DNA from: Cytophagales bacterium
GTDB lineage: Bacteria > Bacteroidota > Bacteroidia > Cytophagales > Flammeovirgaceae
Assembly (NCBI GenBank): GCA_025056215.1
Contig: JANWWC010000004.1
Location: 1-64,000, forward strand
Direction: 5' to 3'
DNA: 64,000 bases
Within the stretch, counting starts at the first letter, position 1. Each line of letters starts with the position of its first letter. The position numbers and the translations under genes are program-made. Below, piece after piece: positions 37,399-47,103 of the stretch. The notes under the pieces were generated by a model, which was not told where the DNA came from, made no database searches, and saw only the letters and a program-made list of their open reading frames with translations.

Positions 37399-39201
37399 AT
37401 GAAATGGTTGACTAACATCTTTGCAATAAGTGCTTTAATAGTTTCTGTCGAACTTTTTCCTTTGTGGTATCATGCCATAAAAAGAATTACATTTTCAGAA
37501 AATGAACGAAAAACAGTTTTAAACAATGGAAAAATACCTACGTTGAATGGTTTTTTTATAGAACCTCATCATTTGTTTGCTGAAAATTTTTATTTGTATA
37601 AAGTAAGGGCTAAGCGCTTGTTAAAACATAAATGGCAAAATGATATTTTACGACCTTCTCTTTCGAAGTACAAAGACTTGAGAAGTGCTCTAAGTGTCCT
37701 TGTATTATATCCTTCTGTAGAATGGGGTAATTCTATCTTGATGGAACTTATAATTCTTCAAATGGGTTTTACCTTCTCTGTCTTTTTGATGTACGGGGCA
37801 TTATATAAACTATTTAATGATTATAGATTGGCAATTTTCGCACTTTTTATGATTCATCTTTTTACAGAGGGTCGAGTTCTTCGGGAAGCTACTACCATGT
37901 GGAGCTACTCATTATTTGTGTTATTGATAACCGTATTGAATCACTCCCAGATAAATCGCTCTCGAAGATTAGTTCTCCTCGTTTGGTTATTGATTTTCTT
38001 GATAGCAGGAATAGACTTTAGATTTCTTACTTTTTTGTTTATTTTTTTAAGTGCTTACTTGGCGTATCTATGCTTTGCTCATCGCATTCATTTTATTAAA
38101 GTTATTCAGTGGGGGAGCATTTGGGCAACAGCAATTGTTGTATGGCTGGTACCTAATTTCGTGGCTCAACGATATGATTCTCCTGATACAATCATTAGAG
38201 CAGGATTCTTATATCCGCAATTCGATGCTATTCTTGAACTAAAAATTTGGTTGGGCTTTATCATCAAGTATTTTTTTGATGAAAAGTTTATATTGCTTTT
38301 AGGATTAGGAATTTTTTTCTTTTTTAAAAAATCTCTTAAAAGAACTCTACAGCCTCTTTTAGTGCTCGCTTTCTTCTTAGTAATCAATTTGTGTATTTCT
38401 TTGGTTAATCGACAACAAACTTATGCTAATTATCACTATTTACTTTCTGTTAAAATACTTTTTATTGTACAGTTGCTTTGCAACTTACAGAAGCTTATTG
38501 AACAACATCGCAAGAGACTTCTATTAGTGCAGGCTTTAACAGTAATGAGTTTGTTGTACAATGTTACGATAAATTGGTTTCCTTTGCAACTATACAAACA
38601 AATGGCAGTTTCTCAAGAATCAGAGCAGCTTATTCAATATTTGAAAAGTCAAAATACAAACTCTAAAACATTAGCTACTCTTTCTTTTGAATATAATTAT
38701 TTATTAGCATATCATACAGACTTAGAACTACTTTTACCTTCTGGTTTCCCACTTCACAACGGAAACTCTAATTATGAAATTGTAGCGCAGTTTTTAGGAA
38801 TTTGTGATTTGCTAAAAGTAAATGTTTTGCCTGCTTTAGAGTGGTGCTTTCCTATGGAAGCTTATACAGCTTGGCAAACCAAAGGAAAAACGTATGCTCA
38901 AATTAATATGATACCTTATTTGCTTTTGCATTGTGCAAATATTTGGCAGCCTTTTTTTATTGAAAACGTGTCTTTCGTTCAAAAGTGGACTCATAAAGCT
39001 ACTTGGATAGTAAATCCGGTTATAAAATCACTTTTTGAGCATTCTGTTTCTTTTTCTGACTGTTATTCTCAAAAGCCGGATTTTATTTTATTAGAAGAGA
39101 TAAGCAGTTTTTTAGGGGCTCAGGTTCCTGATGGATATCAACTTGTTTTTAAGGCTCAACACTTGAAACTCTATCGAATCATAAGCCATAGTAAAAAATA
39201 A
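37399..39201 (+). CDS. Polytopic membrane protein of unknown function
   Basis: 600 aa with about ten to twelve hydrophobic helices and soluble loops, followed by a C-terminal soluble region. The layout (N-terminal helix, loop of about 100 residues, then many helices, then a soluble tail) resembles GT-C glycosyltransferases such as the GT39/GT87 type, but no D-D/E catalytic motif was pinned down. It begins 2 nt after the histidine kinase stop, so the pair is co-transcribed, and its 3' end overlaps the convergent SLC13 gene by 23 nt. Family not identified with confidence. Confidence 0.6.
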   Translation: MKWLTNIFAISALIVSVELFPLWYHAIKRITFSENERKTVLNNGKIPTLNGFFIEPHHLFAENFYLYKVRAKRLLKHKWQNDILRPSLSKYKDLRSALSVLVLYPSVEWGNSILMELIILQMGFTFSVFLMYGALYKLFNDYRLAIFALFMIHLFTEGRVLREATTMWSYSLFVLLITVLNHSQINRSRRLVLLVWLLIFLIAGIDFRFLTFLFIFLSAYLAYLCFAHRIHFIKVIQWGSIWATAIVVWLVPNFVAQRYDSPDTIIRAGFLYPQFDAILELKIWLGFIIKYFFDEKFILLLGLGIFFFFKKSLKRTLQPLLVLAFFLVINLCISLVNRQQTYANYHYLLSVKILFIVQLLCNLQKLIEQHRKRLLLVQALTVMSLLYNVTINWFPLQLYKQMAVSQESEQLIQYLKSQNTNSKTLATLSFEYNYLLAYHTDLELLLPSGFPLHNGNSNYEIVAQFLGICDLLKVNVLPALEWCFPMEAYTAWQTKGKTYAQINMIPYLLLHCANIWQPFFIENVSFVQKWTHKATWIVNPVIKSLFEHSVSFSDCYSQKPDFILLEEISSFLGAQVPDGYQLVFKAQHLKLYRIISHSKK

Positions 39202-40960
39202 TAAATGCTACTGATATTGTAGTGTAGAGCAGAGTAAAAGGGATTCCTATGCGAAAGAAGTCTTTGAATTCATAACCGCCAGGTCCGTATATAATGAGAT
39301 TTGTTTGGTAGCCTACTGGCGTAAGAAAAGCAGCAGAAGCAGCATAAGCAATCGTTACATAGAGCGCCGGCGATTGGATTTGCAAATCGTTAGAAAGGGC
39401 TTGCGCAATTGGAAACACAATCGAAACAGCAGCAGCGTTTGTAATAAAAGAAGTGAGCAACACTGTCACAACAAAAAGCGCTATTACAATTCCTTTAGTG
39501 CCAAATTTGCCAATTTGGGTAATTACAAAAGAAGCTACATTTTGTGCAGCTCCCGAATTAACCAACGCTGTTCCTACCGCTAAGGCACAGACCAATATTA
39601 TTACTAAGTTGAAATCTGTTTCGCGTTTCAAATCCTCTATTTGTAATAAACCTAAGGCAAACAGTCCGGCTGTTAAAAGTAAAAGACCTTTAAACAAACT
39701 AATGGATCCGCTGATAAGGCAGCCGATTACGATTGCAAAAAGTAACAAAGTAATGCGGCTTTTAAGAAGATTCACCTGTTTTTTGGGCGTTTCCAATTGA
39801 TTGACTACGTAAATATCCTGTGAGGCAGCTGCGTTAGCTTTAAAATTTTTTCCGATAGTGAGCAAAAGCAAATCCCCTGGCATGAGTCGAATTTGCCCGA
39901 TTTTTTCTTTCAGTTTTTCTCCGTTTCGATGGATGGCTAAAATAGCCGCATCGAAGCGTTTTCTGAAATTGGTTTCTTTTACGGTTTTTCCTGTAAGAGA
40001 AGAATTCGCGGGGACGACCGCCTCACAAATTCCATCAGCGTTTTTGAGATGTGCGCTTGTTTTGGTGGGAAGTTCTAATCCGTTATCTTCATTGATAAGG
40101 TCTATAATAGTTTCAGTATTACCTGCAAAAATCAGAATATCGTGAGGTTGTAGAACTTCTTCAGGCGATACAGGCGATATCCTGGTATTTCCTCTCAAAA
40201 GTTCTGCCAAAAAGACCCCTCTTAAATTTCGCAGGTTAGCTTGGGCGATACTTTTTCCTATAAGTTTGGAATGTGGCTGTACCACCGTTTCTACTACGTA
40301 CTCGCGCGTTTGGTTTTTTATTGTATCGAGTGCATCAGGGTGATTGGGTAGCAGCTTTTGCCCGATAGTGGCTAAAAAAGCTACTCCGCAAACAGTGAGC
40401 AAAGCTCCTAAATACAAAAAATCTGTGAATTTCAAAGGTGTTGCGTGATTCTGACGAATGAAGCCGTCCAGTACTAAATTTGTAGAAGTACCGATTACGC
40501 TCATCATCCCGCCTAAAATGGTAGCAAAAGAAAGTGGTATGAGCAACTTAGAAGGAGCTACATGATTTCTTTTTCCCCAACTATGTACGTAAGGTGTCAT
40601 GACTGCTACCAAAGGCGTATTATTCACTACCGAAGAAAGCAAACTAATTGACATCATCATTTGCCATAAAAATGCAGTTTTGGTTTTGGCTTTTCGGTAC
40701 AATTTGTCGAGCCAAAGTTCTACGGGAAAATGATGACGAAGAGAAGAAGTGATAAAAATTAATAAAAATATGCTAATAATTTGCTCATTTGCAAAACCCG
40801 CTACTAATTCTTTGGTAGTAATTATACCGATGATGGTATAAAATACAGAAATATACAAAAATAAAATAGCGGGCTTCACTAATTCTTTGTACAAACCGTA
40901 AATGAGAAAAACGATAGAAATGAGAACAATTTCTTGGTGATAGGGCTGTAGAAGATTCAT
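39179..40960 (-). CDS. SLC13-type anion permease with two RCK_C domains
   Basis: 593 aa, start at 40960 ([10 protein letters not shown]), 5 nt after the MscS gene stop. The N-terminal half has CitT/DASS-like helices with the SNNTP-like text [14 protein letters not shown] and [17 protein letters not shown], then two TrkA-C/RCK_C soluble modules (about 200-290 and 300-375, with [18 protein letters not shown] and [15 protein letters not shown]), then helices with [15 protein letters not shown] and [19 protein letters not shown]. This SLC13 plus RCK_C layout is common for sodium-coupled sulfate, dicarboxylate or other anion transporters; the substrate is not told by sequence. Likely co-transcribed after the MscS gene. 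Confidence 0.88.
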   Translation of the reverse strand: MNLLQPYHQEIVLISIVFLIYGLYKELVKPAILFLYISVFYTIIGIITTKELVAGFANEQIISIFLLIFITSSLRHHFPVELWLDKLYRKAKTKTAFLWQMMMSISLLSSVVNNTPLVAVMTPYVHSWGKRNHVAPSKLLIPLSFATILGGMMSVIGTSTNLVLDGFIRQNHATPLKFTDFLYLGALLTVCGVAFLATIGQKLLPNHPDALDTIKNQTREYVVETVVQPHSKLIGKSIAQANLRNLRGVFLAELLRGNTRISPVSPEEVLQPHDILIFAGNTETIIDLINEDNGLELPTKTSAHLKNADGICEAVVPANSSLTGKTVKETNFRKRFDAAILAIHRNGEKLKEKIGQIRLMPGDLLLLTIGKNFKANAAASQDIYVVNQLETPKKQVNLLKSRITLLLFAIVIGCLISGSISLFKGLLLLTAGLFALGLLQIEDLKRETDFNLVIILVCALAVGTALVNSGAAQNVASFVITQIGKFGTKGIVIALFVVTVLLTSFITNAAAVSIVFPIAQALSNDLQIQSPALYVTIAYAASAAFLTPVGYQTNLIIYGPGGYEFKDFFRIGIPFTLLYTTISVAFIIFYYGL

Positions 40961-40965
40961 AAGTT

Positions 40966-41868
40966 TTAAGATTTTGCTTGATGAATTACCCTTTGTGGGA
41001 GAGGAATTTCGATACCCTCTCGATCGAAAGCAATTTTTAGTCGTTTGCGCAATTCTCCCGCTACCTCCCATTGACGAAGAGGTTTCGTATCTCCCAATAT
41101 TTTAATGATAATTGCTGAATCAGAAAATGATTCTACGCGCAAAAATTGCGGAGGAGTAATGAGAGCTTCCTTCCAAAATTCATCTTGCATCATTTCTTGT
41201 CCTACTCGGTTCACTACTTGAATAACGTGTTCTAGATTAGATTTGTACGAAATTCCTATGTCGATATTCACGCGAGAAAAAAACTTAGACAAATTAGAAA
41301 CTCTTTTAATTTCGCCGTGCGGAATGTGATGTACGGTTCCGTTTAGGTCGCGCAAAGTAGTCATACGCAAGCTGATATCTTCTACTAATCCAGAAGTTCC
41401 ATCTAAGTTGACTACATCTCCAATTCTATATTGATTTTCTAGAATGATAAAAAAGCCTGAAATCATATCTCGAATGAGATATTGTCCTCCAAAACCAACT
41501 GCTAATCCTACGATGCCTGCTCCTGTGAGCAATGGCATAATCGGAACTCCGATTTCTTGTAAGAGCATAAGGGAACCTGTTAAAATAATTGCAATGCTAC
41601 TTGTCCAACTAAATATTCGTGAAAGAGTATCTTCTCTTTTTTTGAGTGCTTCTTCTGATACAGATTTATCTACTACCAATAACACATGAACAAGGTTTTG
41701 GACTGATTTGACGACTACTTTTCTAAGCAAATAAGTTCCTCCTATAATTAGAAGAATTTTTAATCCGTGTTCGCCAATCCAGTTGAGAGCTGTTTCATAG
41801 AACTTAAAAAGAGTAGGCTGAATATGGTTCAAAGAAAAGTTCTCTAAAGTAATTTGTGCGAGGTTCAT
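40966..41868 (-). CDS. Small-conductance mechanosensitive channel, MscS family
   Basis: 300 aa, start at 41868 (MNLAQITLENFSL). Three membrane segments precede the pore-lining helix with GAGIVGLAVGFGGQYLIRDM, then the beta domain GFFIILENQYRIGDVVNLDG, the typical TTLRDLNGTVHHIPHGEI segment, and the alpha/beta C-terminal domain. It opens under membrane tension to release osmolytes. The SLC13 gene follows 5 nt later. Confidence 0.93.
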   Translation of the reverse strand: MNLAQITLENFSLNHIQPTLFKFYETALNWIGEHGLKILLIIGGTYLLRKVVVKSVQNLVHVLLVVDKSVSEEALKKREDTLSRIFSWTSSIAIILTGSLMLLQEIGVPIMPLLTGAGIVGLAVGFGGQYLIRDMISGFFIILENQYRIGDVVNLDGTSGLVEDISLRMTTLRDLNGTVHHIPHGEIKRVSNLSKFFSRVNIDIGISYKSNLEHVIQVVNRVGQEMMQDEFWKEALITPPQFLRVESFSDSAIIIKILGDTKPLRQWEVAGELRKRLKIAFDREGIEIPLPQRVIHQAKS

Positions 41869-42365
41869 GTGGACAAATTTTTGAGCAGCCAAATTTAGCA
41901 CACGAAATAGGAGTGCGAAAATTTATTAATAGATTTCTAAGCACTTATCAAAATAAGCATATTTGGAATGTAATTTTAAAAGATTTGTAAGAAAGGCATG
42001 GAGCGTATTTATATTTCAAACAGAGGGATATGTACATTCATTGTAGCGTTATTTGATTTGGAGTGTGTAATAAGCGCTTAATGGGTCATATTTTGTTGTT
42101 ATCATGACTGGCATAGGTGGTGAGATGAATGAATTTGTCAGTTGTCTTTTTCGATTACTGAAAGAGTGGGTAGCGCAGAAAGGATGTTGGCTAGGTTTGG
42201 GCTTTACGGCAGATTTGACGAAGGTTTATGGGAAGACAAAAACTTCTTTATTATTGTTCATCATATTGCCAAAAATTACATAAAAGTCAAACATGTTCAT
42301 AACTTTCTTTTGCCATCCGTTGTTCGATTTGTTATTTTTACTTGTTCAAAGGCAACCGAACGCTT
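41869..42365. other. Divergent intergenic region, nothing recognised
   Basis: About 500 bases between the divergent MscS and hybrid-kinase genes. A 75-codon frame at 42142-42369 exists, but its composition and lack of any family similarity argue against a gene. No hairpin with a T-run or tRNA was seen. Confidence 0.4.
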
Positions 42366-44366
42366 ATGAAACTTCTGAACTTTCCTCATTCCTCTATCCG
42401 CGTGAAGTTGATTACCATTATTATGGCGACTTCTACTATCGGATTGATGTTAGCGCTCGGTACTTTTTTAAGTTACGATTATTATTTTTATCAAGAGTCT
42501 TTTATTAAAGATTTACAGAGAAGAGCAGCACTTTTAGGAAAAAATGGACAAATCGCTATTTCTTTTCGCTACACTAAAATTTTGACATTAGACTTGTATT
42601 CTAGTTTGACTTCAGAGGAAAATATTCAACAAGCTATTTTCTTTGATAGTCAGGGCAACATGTTAGCTTGTTTTGATAGAAAAAACCTAGAAGATATTCC
42701 AGAACAGGAATGGGATGAGCACATCGAGCGCATTGTGAACGATACTATTTTTCATTGGAATACTGGGCAAGTACCTTTTTACAAAGAAGCTCATTTTTTT
42801 AGACTATCTCAAAATATAGTAGATGTTTATGTGCCTATTTATGAAGATAAGCTAATTGGAGTAGTATATCTACGTTCTGATTTGTCTAAGTTCAAAGAGC
42901 GCTACACAAAATATAGTTGGACGTTGTTCTCTATTTTAAGTACTACGTTATTAGTTTTGTACTTGATAAGTGTCCGCTTTCAGAAATTAATTTCTCAACC
43001 TATTTTGTCTTTAGCGAAAGCAATGAAGCATGTTTCAGATACACAAGACTATTCCATTCGGCTGTCTCATGATGCTAATGATGAAATAGGAACAGTAGTG
43101 CAAGGATTTAACGAAATGATTGCTCAAATTGATAGGCAAAAGCGCGACTTATTATCTGCCAAAGAAACAGCCGAAAAAGCCAAAGAGCTCGCAGAAAATT
43201 CTGCTAAAGTAAAAGAGCAGTTTTTGGCTAACATGAGTCATGAAATTCGTACTCCAATGAATGGCATTGTAGGCTTTACAAATATGATGCTTGAAGATGA
43301 AAATATCGATGAACGCGTAAAGTATTATTTGCGCTATATTAAACAGTCGGCAGATTATTTGTTAGTGCTTATCAACGATATTTTAGACTTTACTAAAATT
43401 GAAACTGGAAAAATTGTGTTCGACGAATCTGAAATTGATTTGAATGCTATTTTAGATTCTATTATTTCTTGGTGTAAAGAACAAACAGATCGGAAACAAC
43501 TGCGCGTCACAATAGATATTGCCCCTGATGTTCCGACGATTTTTATAGGAGATCCTGTTCGGTTCAATCAGATATTGCTTAATTTGTATTCTAATGCTGT
43601 AAAGTTTACTGAAAAGGGAGGAGTTACTATTGGAGGGCGCAAATTGGAAGAAGATGAAAAAACGATTTTGCTCCTTTTTTATGTTGCCGATACAGGTATT
43701 GGTATTCCAGAAGATAAGTTCGATTATATTTTTCAAATTTTTACACAAGCTTCTAGCGATACAACGCGGCGCTTCGGAGGAACTGGCCTGGGGTTAGCCA
43801 TCAGCAAGCAATTAGTAGAACTTCAAGGCGGAAAAATTATGGTAGAAAGCAAGGTAGGTGTTGGCAGCAAGTTTAGCTTTCAACTTCGATTTAAAAAATA
43901 TTCATCTCCAGCTGAACAACCTGTTAAATCTCCTCAAAAAGAGGAGGTAACTGCTCAAGCGCCTCCTAAAAATCTTTCGCACTTACACATTTTAGTAGCA
44001 GAAGATAATGAAGTAAATGCAATGCTCATCACTAAAATTTTGGAGCGTTGGCAAGCAAATATTTCTTATGTTACGAACGGAAAGGAAGTATTAGAAGCGC
44101 TTGCTTCCCAACATTTTGACATTTTATTGTTAGATGTTCATATGCCCGAAATTGATGGATATGAAGTAACGCGCACTATTCGAAGCCAGAAAGACCAATC
44201 GTATTGTCAGTTGCCTATTATTGCAATGACTGCTTCTGCTTACAACGGAGAGCGTGAAAAGTGCCTTTCTGCAGGTATGAACGGTTATATTGCTAAGCCT
44301 TTCAATTTAGATGAGCTCTACCACACTATTTGTGTGCTTACCACACGAGAACTTTTACAAAATTAA
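42366..44366 (+). CDS. Hybrid sensor histidine kinase / response regulator
   Basis: 666 aa from Met at 42366 (MKLLNFPHSS). A membrane helix (about 14-38), a periplasmic CHASE8-like sensor (about 40-180), a second helix (about 182-205), HAMP (to about 258), a short coiled coil, then HisKA with phospho-His292 in SHEIRTPMNGIVGFTNMM, HATPase_c (NLYSNAVKFT, DTGIGIP, GTGLGLAISKQL) and a C-terminal receiver with Asp590 in LLLDVHMPEIDG, together with the AEDN acidic pair and the Lys in IAKPF. Autophosphorylation then relay through its own receiver to an Hpt is expected; the Hpt-like protein in this window lacks the His and cannot be that partner. No other regulator is adjacent. Confidence 0.95.
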   Translation: MKLLNFPHSSIRVKLITIIMATSTIGLMLALGTFLSYDYYFYQESFIKDLQRRAALLGKNGQIAISFRYTKILTLDLYSSLTSEENIQQAIFFDSQGNMLACFDRKNLEDIPEQEWDEHIERIVNDTIFHWNTGQVPFYKEAHFFRLSQNIVDVYVPIYEDKLIGVVYLRSDLSKFKERYTKYSWTLFSILSTTLLVLYLISVRFQKLISQPILSLAKAMKHVSDTQDYSIRLSHDANDEIGTVVQGFNEMIAQIDRQKRDLLSAKETAEKAKELAENSAKVKEQFLANMSHEIRTPMNGIVGFTNMMLEDENIDERVKYYLRYIKQSADYLLVLINDILDFTKIETGKIVFDESEIDLNAILDSIISWCKEQTDRKQLRVTIDIAPDVPTIFIGDPVRFNQILLNLYSNAVKFTEKGGVTIGGRKLEEDEKTILLLFYVADTGIGIPEDKFDYIFQIFTQASSDTTRRFGGTGLGLAISKQLVELQGGKIMVESKVGVGSKFSFQLRFKKYSSPAEQPVKSPQKEEVTAQAPPKNLSHLHILVAEDNEVNAMLITKILERWQANISYVTNGKEVLEALASQHFDILLLDVHMPEIDGYEVTRTIRSQKDQSYCQLPIIAMTASAYNGEREKCLSAGMNGYIAKPFNLDELYHTICVLTTRELLQN

Positions 44367-44374
44367 AAATGTGT

Positions 44375-45010
44375 TTAGTCCAAAAAGTTTTGTTGAATTA
44401 GTGGAATTGTGTCGTTGATTCGTTTAGAAGGCAGGGGAGCGCCGATAGCTTTAAAATTCCATTGATTTTCGTTAGTACGGAATAATTTTCCTAACACCAT
44501 TGAAACATATCCTCGGAAAGAAGGCTCAGCCGAAAGATTAAAAGTGCAAAGCACATCGCGAAGGTCTTGGCGTATTCCTTCAAAAACGCGAATTTTAGAA
44601 TATGGAATTTCGCTAAAGTCTTGCCCTTTGTAAGAATTAAGGTAAAAAACAATCTGGTGTACGGCAGGATTGATTCTGTGTAAATGAATCTCGATAAGTT
44701 CATTGTCTTGTCCGTCGTCTCCTTCTACATCTCCTGCTCTATCATCTCCGCTGTGAAAAATGGCATGATCGTTAGAAATCAGGTGGTTGTAATAAACGGT
44801 TTCAATTGGGTTTTTGTGCTTATCAAAGAGAGTAAGGCTTCCATCTAAATCTACTGCAATGGTTTCTTCGAGAAGTCCTAAGAATGTCTTTTTTTTGATA
44901 ACTCCCCAATTAAGGCCTACACAAATCTCATCATAATTTTTGCCATTTTTCATCAAATTGATTGAATCTCCTTTGCCTAGTTCTATACCCGTTCTCTTTT
45001 TGACTTCCAT
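44375..45010 (-). CDS. TerD-family protein
   Basis: 211 aa. A TerD domain with the opening TGIELGKGDSINLMKNGK, DEICVGLNWGV, VDLDGSLTLFDKHK, and the acidic calcium-site text HSGDDRAGDVEGDDGQDNE, then the later EPSFRGYVSMVLGKLFR segment. TerD proteins bind calcium and are linked to tellurite resistance and stress and phage responses; the exact role here is unknown. The ends overlap nothing, and it is convergent with the hybrid kinase gene (8 nt apart). A second TerD gene lies at 46500. Confidence 0.92.
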   Translation of the reverse strand: MEVKKRTGIELGKGDSINLMKNGKNYDEICVGLNWGVIKKKTFLGLLEETIAVDLDGSLTLFDKHKNPIETVYYNHLISNDHAIFHSGDDRAGDVEGDDGQDNELIEIHLHRINPAVHQIVFYLNSYKGQDFSEIPYSKIRVFEGIRQDLRDVLCTFNLSAEPSFRGYVSMVLGKLFRTNENQWNFKAIGAPLPSKRINDTIPLIQQNFLD

Positions 45011-45081
45011 TTGACATGTTGATTTTTGATTCTGTAATTAATAACGCATCTGAAAGAAATAAATTTTAAGATAACAGAAAT

Positions 45082-45561
45082 TTATAGATTGTTTTTGTCG
45101 AATTTCAAAGGTAGTAAGTCTGAAAGAGACTGAACGATATGAATTTTGTTATGAAACGTGCGCATGATAAGTTTAATAGGGTGGTTTTGTTTGTTTTCGT
45201 ATTCTAACATTACTTGTCGGCACGCTCCGCAGGGAGAGATAGGCAAGAAAATCGTCTGATTAGCTCTTCTGGCTGCAATCGCTACGGCTTTAATTTTTAT
45301 AGTTGAATAAAATGTTCCATAATGAAAGAATGCTGTTCTTTCTGCGCATAAACCCGAAGGATAAGCGGCATTTTCTTGATTAGCTCCTCCTATAATAGTG
45401 CCGTTTTCCAACAGAATAGCGCAACCTACCCAAAAGTGAGAATAAGGAGCGTAGGCATTCGAGGTAAGCTGCTCGGCACGTTGCAAAAGCTCGCGCTCTT
45501 GAAAAGGAAGTTCCTCGAAAAAGCATTCTTGAATAGCAATTGAAACAGTAATACTTTGCAT
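45082..45561 (-). CDS. cdd: Cytidine deaminase
   Basis: 159 aa, homotetrameric short form. The zinc-binding active site is complete: Cys72 with catalytic Glu74 in CAERTAFF and the pair Cys111 and Cys114 in PCGACRQ. Also present are APYSHFWVGCAIL and GANQENAAYPSG. It deaminates cytidine and deoxycytidine in pyrimidine salvage. It lies divergent from trpC and in the same direction as the upstream TerD gene, with 71 nt between them. Confidence 0.95.
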   Translation of the reverse strand: MQSITVSIAIQECFFEELPFQERELLQRAEQLTSNAYAPYSHFWVGCAILLENGTIIGGANQENAAYPSGLCAERTAFFHYGTFYSTIKIKAVAIAARRANQTIFLPISPCGACRQVMLEYENKQNHPIKLIMRTFHNKIHIVQSLSDLLPLKFDKNNL

Positions 45562-45590
45562 ATAACTTTTTATTTGAGAGACGTAAAGTA

Positions 45591-45598
45591 TAATTTTG
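45591..45598 (+). promoter_or_regulatory. Candidate -7 promoter element of trpC
   Basis: TAATTTTG fits TAnnTTTG and lies 27 nt before the trpC start. A TTTG (45573-45576) lies 14 nt upstream of it, shorter than the usual 17-23 nt spacing, so this is a weak pair. Confidence 0.35.
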
Positions 45599-45625
45599 TT
45601 AAAATACTTCCAATTTTAAAAAGAA

Positions 45626-46432
45626 ATGAAAAATATTCTTACCACAATCCTGCAGCGAAAGAGGGAAGAGATAGCACAAAGAAAAATTTCCACACCTTTA
45701 GAAATACTCCAAACAAATCCTCATTATTACCGAAATGTATTTTCATTACGAACCCAGCTTACACAGAATCCGCTTGGAGTTATTGCTGAGTTTAAAAAAA
45801 AGTCACCTTCTAAAGGAGTTCTGCACGAGAGTGCTGATATAAAAGATACAGTGAAAGGATATCAGCAATATGGCGCTGCAGCCATTTCTTGCCTTACAGA
45901 TATGGAGTTTTTTGGTGGTTCTGATGAAGATTTTATTCAAGCGCGTGCTATACTCAATATACCCCTGTTGCGCAAAGATTTTATAATAGATAACTATCAA
46001 TTGCACGAATCTAAAGCTCTTGGTGCTGATGTTATTCTGCTTATTGCTGCGGCCTTGGAACCTATTTATTTAAAGGAACTCGCTCATGAAGCTAAAACGC
46101 TTGGGTTAGAAGTGCTCCTTGAAGTGCACGACGAAGAAGAGTTAGAAAAAAATTTAAATCAGTATATAGATGTGGTGGGTGTGAATAACCGAAATCTAAA
46201 AACATTTGAGGTAGATCTTCAAACTTCTTATCGTTTGGCTCGACAGATTCCACTAAGATATGCAAAAATTTCTGAGAGCGGAATCTCATCGCCTTTTACA
46301 GTTTTGGAACTCAAAAAACACGGCTTCGATGGATTCTTAATAGGAGAAAATTTTATGAAAACTTCGTATCCGACGCAAACCTTTAAAAACTTTATGCAAG
46401 AATTGCAGCAACTTTTGAGCTCAAACCAATGA
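45626..46432 (+). CDS. trpC: Indole-3-glycerol phosphate synthase
   Basis: 268 aa TIM barrel of normal length. Converts CdRP to indole-3-glycerol phosphate in tryptophan synthesis. Signatures: VIAEFKKKSPSKG, KDFIIDNYQLHESKALGADV, VLLEVHDEEEL, GVNNRNLKTFEVDL and SESGISSP near the phosphate site. No other trp gene is adjacent; it sits between cdd and a TerD gene. Confidence 0.96.
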   Translation: MKNILTTILQRKREEIAQRKISTPLEILQTNPHYYRNVFSLRTQLTQNPLGVIAEFKKKSPSKGVLHESADIKDTVKGYQQYGAAAISCLTDMEFFGGSDEDFIQARAILNIPLLRKDFIIDNYQLHESKALGADVILLIAAALEPIYLKELAHEAKTLGLEVLLEVHDEEELEKNLNQYIDVVGVNNRNLKTFEVDLQTSYRLARQIPLRYAKISESGISSPFTVLELKKHGFDGFLIGENFMKTSYPTQTFKNFMQELQQLLSSNQ

Positions 46433-46499
46433 GAACTTTTTGAGTGTTATAGAATTCAAAAAATTTTTTATAAATTGAAAACTTGAAAACTAAAGCTTT

Positions 46500-47060
46500 A
46501 TGTCAATTTCTCTGCAAAAAGGTGAAAACATTAATCTTTCTAAACAATCGCCTCGGCTGCGGGAGGTTATGGTAGGATTAGGCTGGGAACTCAAGCCTGG
46601 CGAAACACTCGATTTAGATGTGTCCGTGTTTATGTTGAATGCTAATGGAAAAATTCCGGCTGATGAATATTTTGTTTTTTATAACAATCTTAAGTCGCCT
46701 GATGGCTCTGTTCAACATACAGGCGATAATCGAACAGGAGCAGGGGACGGAGATGATGAAATCATCTTAGTGAATTTAACAAAGATACTACCCATCATTC
46801 AAGAAGTGATTTTTGTAGTGTCTATTTATGAAGCTTCGACACGTGTTCAAGATTTTGGAGCTCTTAAAGAAGCCTATATTCGTTTGGTTAACGTAGAGAA
46901 CGGAGAAGAATTGGCTATCTTTGATTTAGACGAAGAATTTACTTTTTATACAGAAATGGAATTTGGTAGGCTCCACCGCATCGGAAATGAATGGCATTTT
47001 AAAGCAACAGGTATCGGCTCTAATATAGGATTACAAGGGTATATCAACAAATTTGTTTAG
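46500..47060 (+). CDS. TerD-family protein
   Basis: 186 aa, canonical length for TerD/TerE. It begins MSISLQKGENINLSKQSP and has the VMVGLGWE, LDLDVSVFMLNANGKI, VFYNNLKSPDGSVQHTGDNR, acidic TGAGDGDDE calcium motif and GRLHRIGNEWHFKATG ending typical of the family. It is nearer to the standard TerD/E sequence than the longer paralogue at 44375. Function is only known as calcium-binding and stress-linked in other bacteria. It ends convergent with dxs; only about 40 nt separate them. Confidence 0.94.
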   Translation: MSISLQKGENINLSKQSPRLREVMVGLGWELKPGETLDLDVSVFMLNANGKIPADEYFVFYNNLKSPDGSVQHTGDNRTGAGDGDDEIILVNLTKILPIIQEVIFVVSIYEASTRVQDFGALKEAYIRLVNVENGEELAIFDLDEEFTFYTEMEFGRLHRIGNEWHFKATGIGSNIGLQGYINKFV

Positions 47061-47103
47061 AAATATATGCTTTTCTCCAAATTATGAATTACAGGTAATT
47101 AAA

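Noticed and set aside
42142-42369. A 75-codon frame before the hybrid kinase
   Set aside because: It overlaps the kinase start in another frame and shows no domain or coding-like features.
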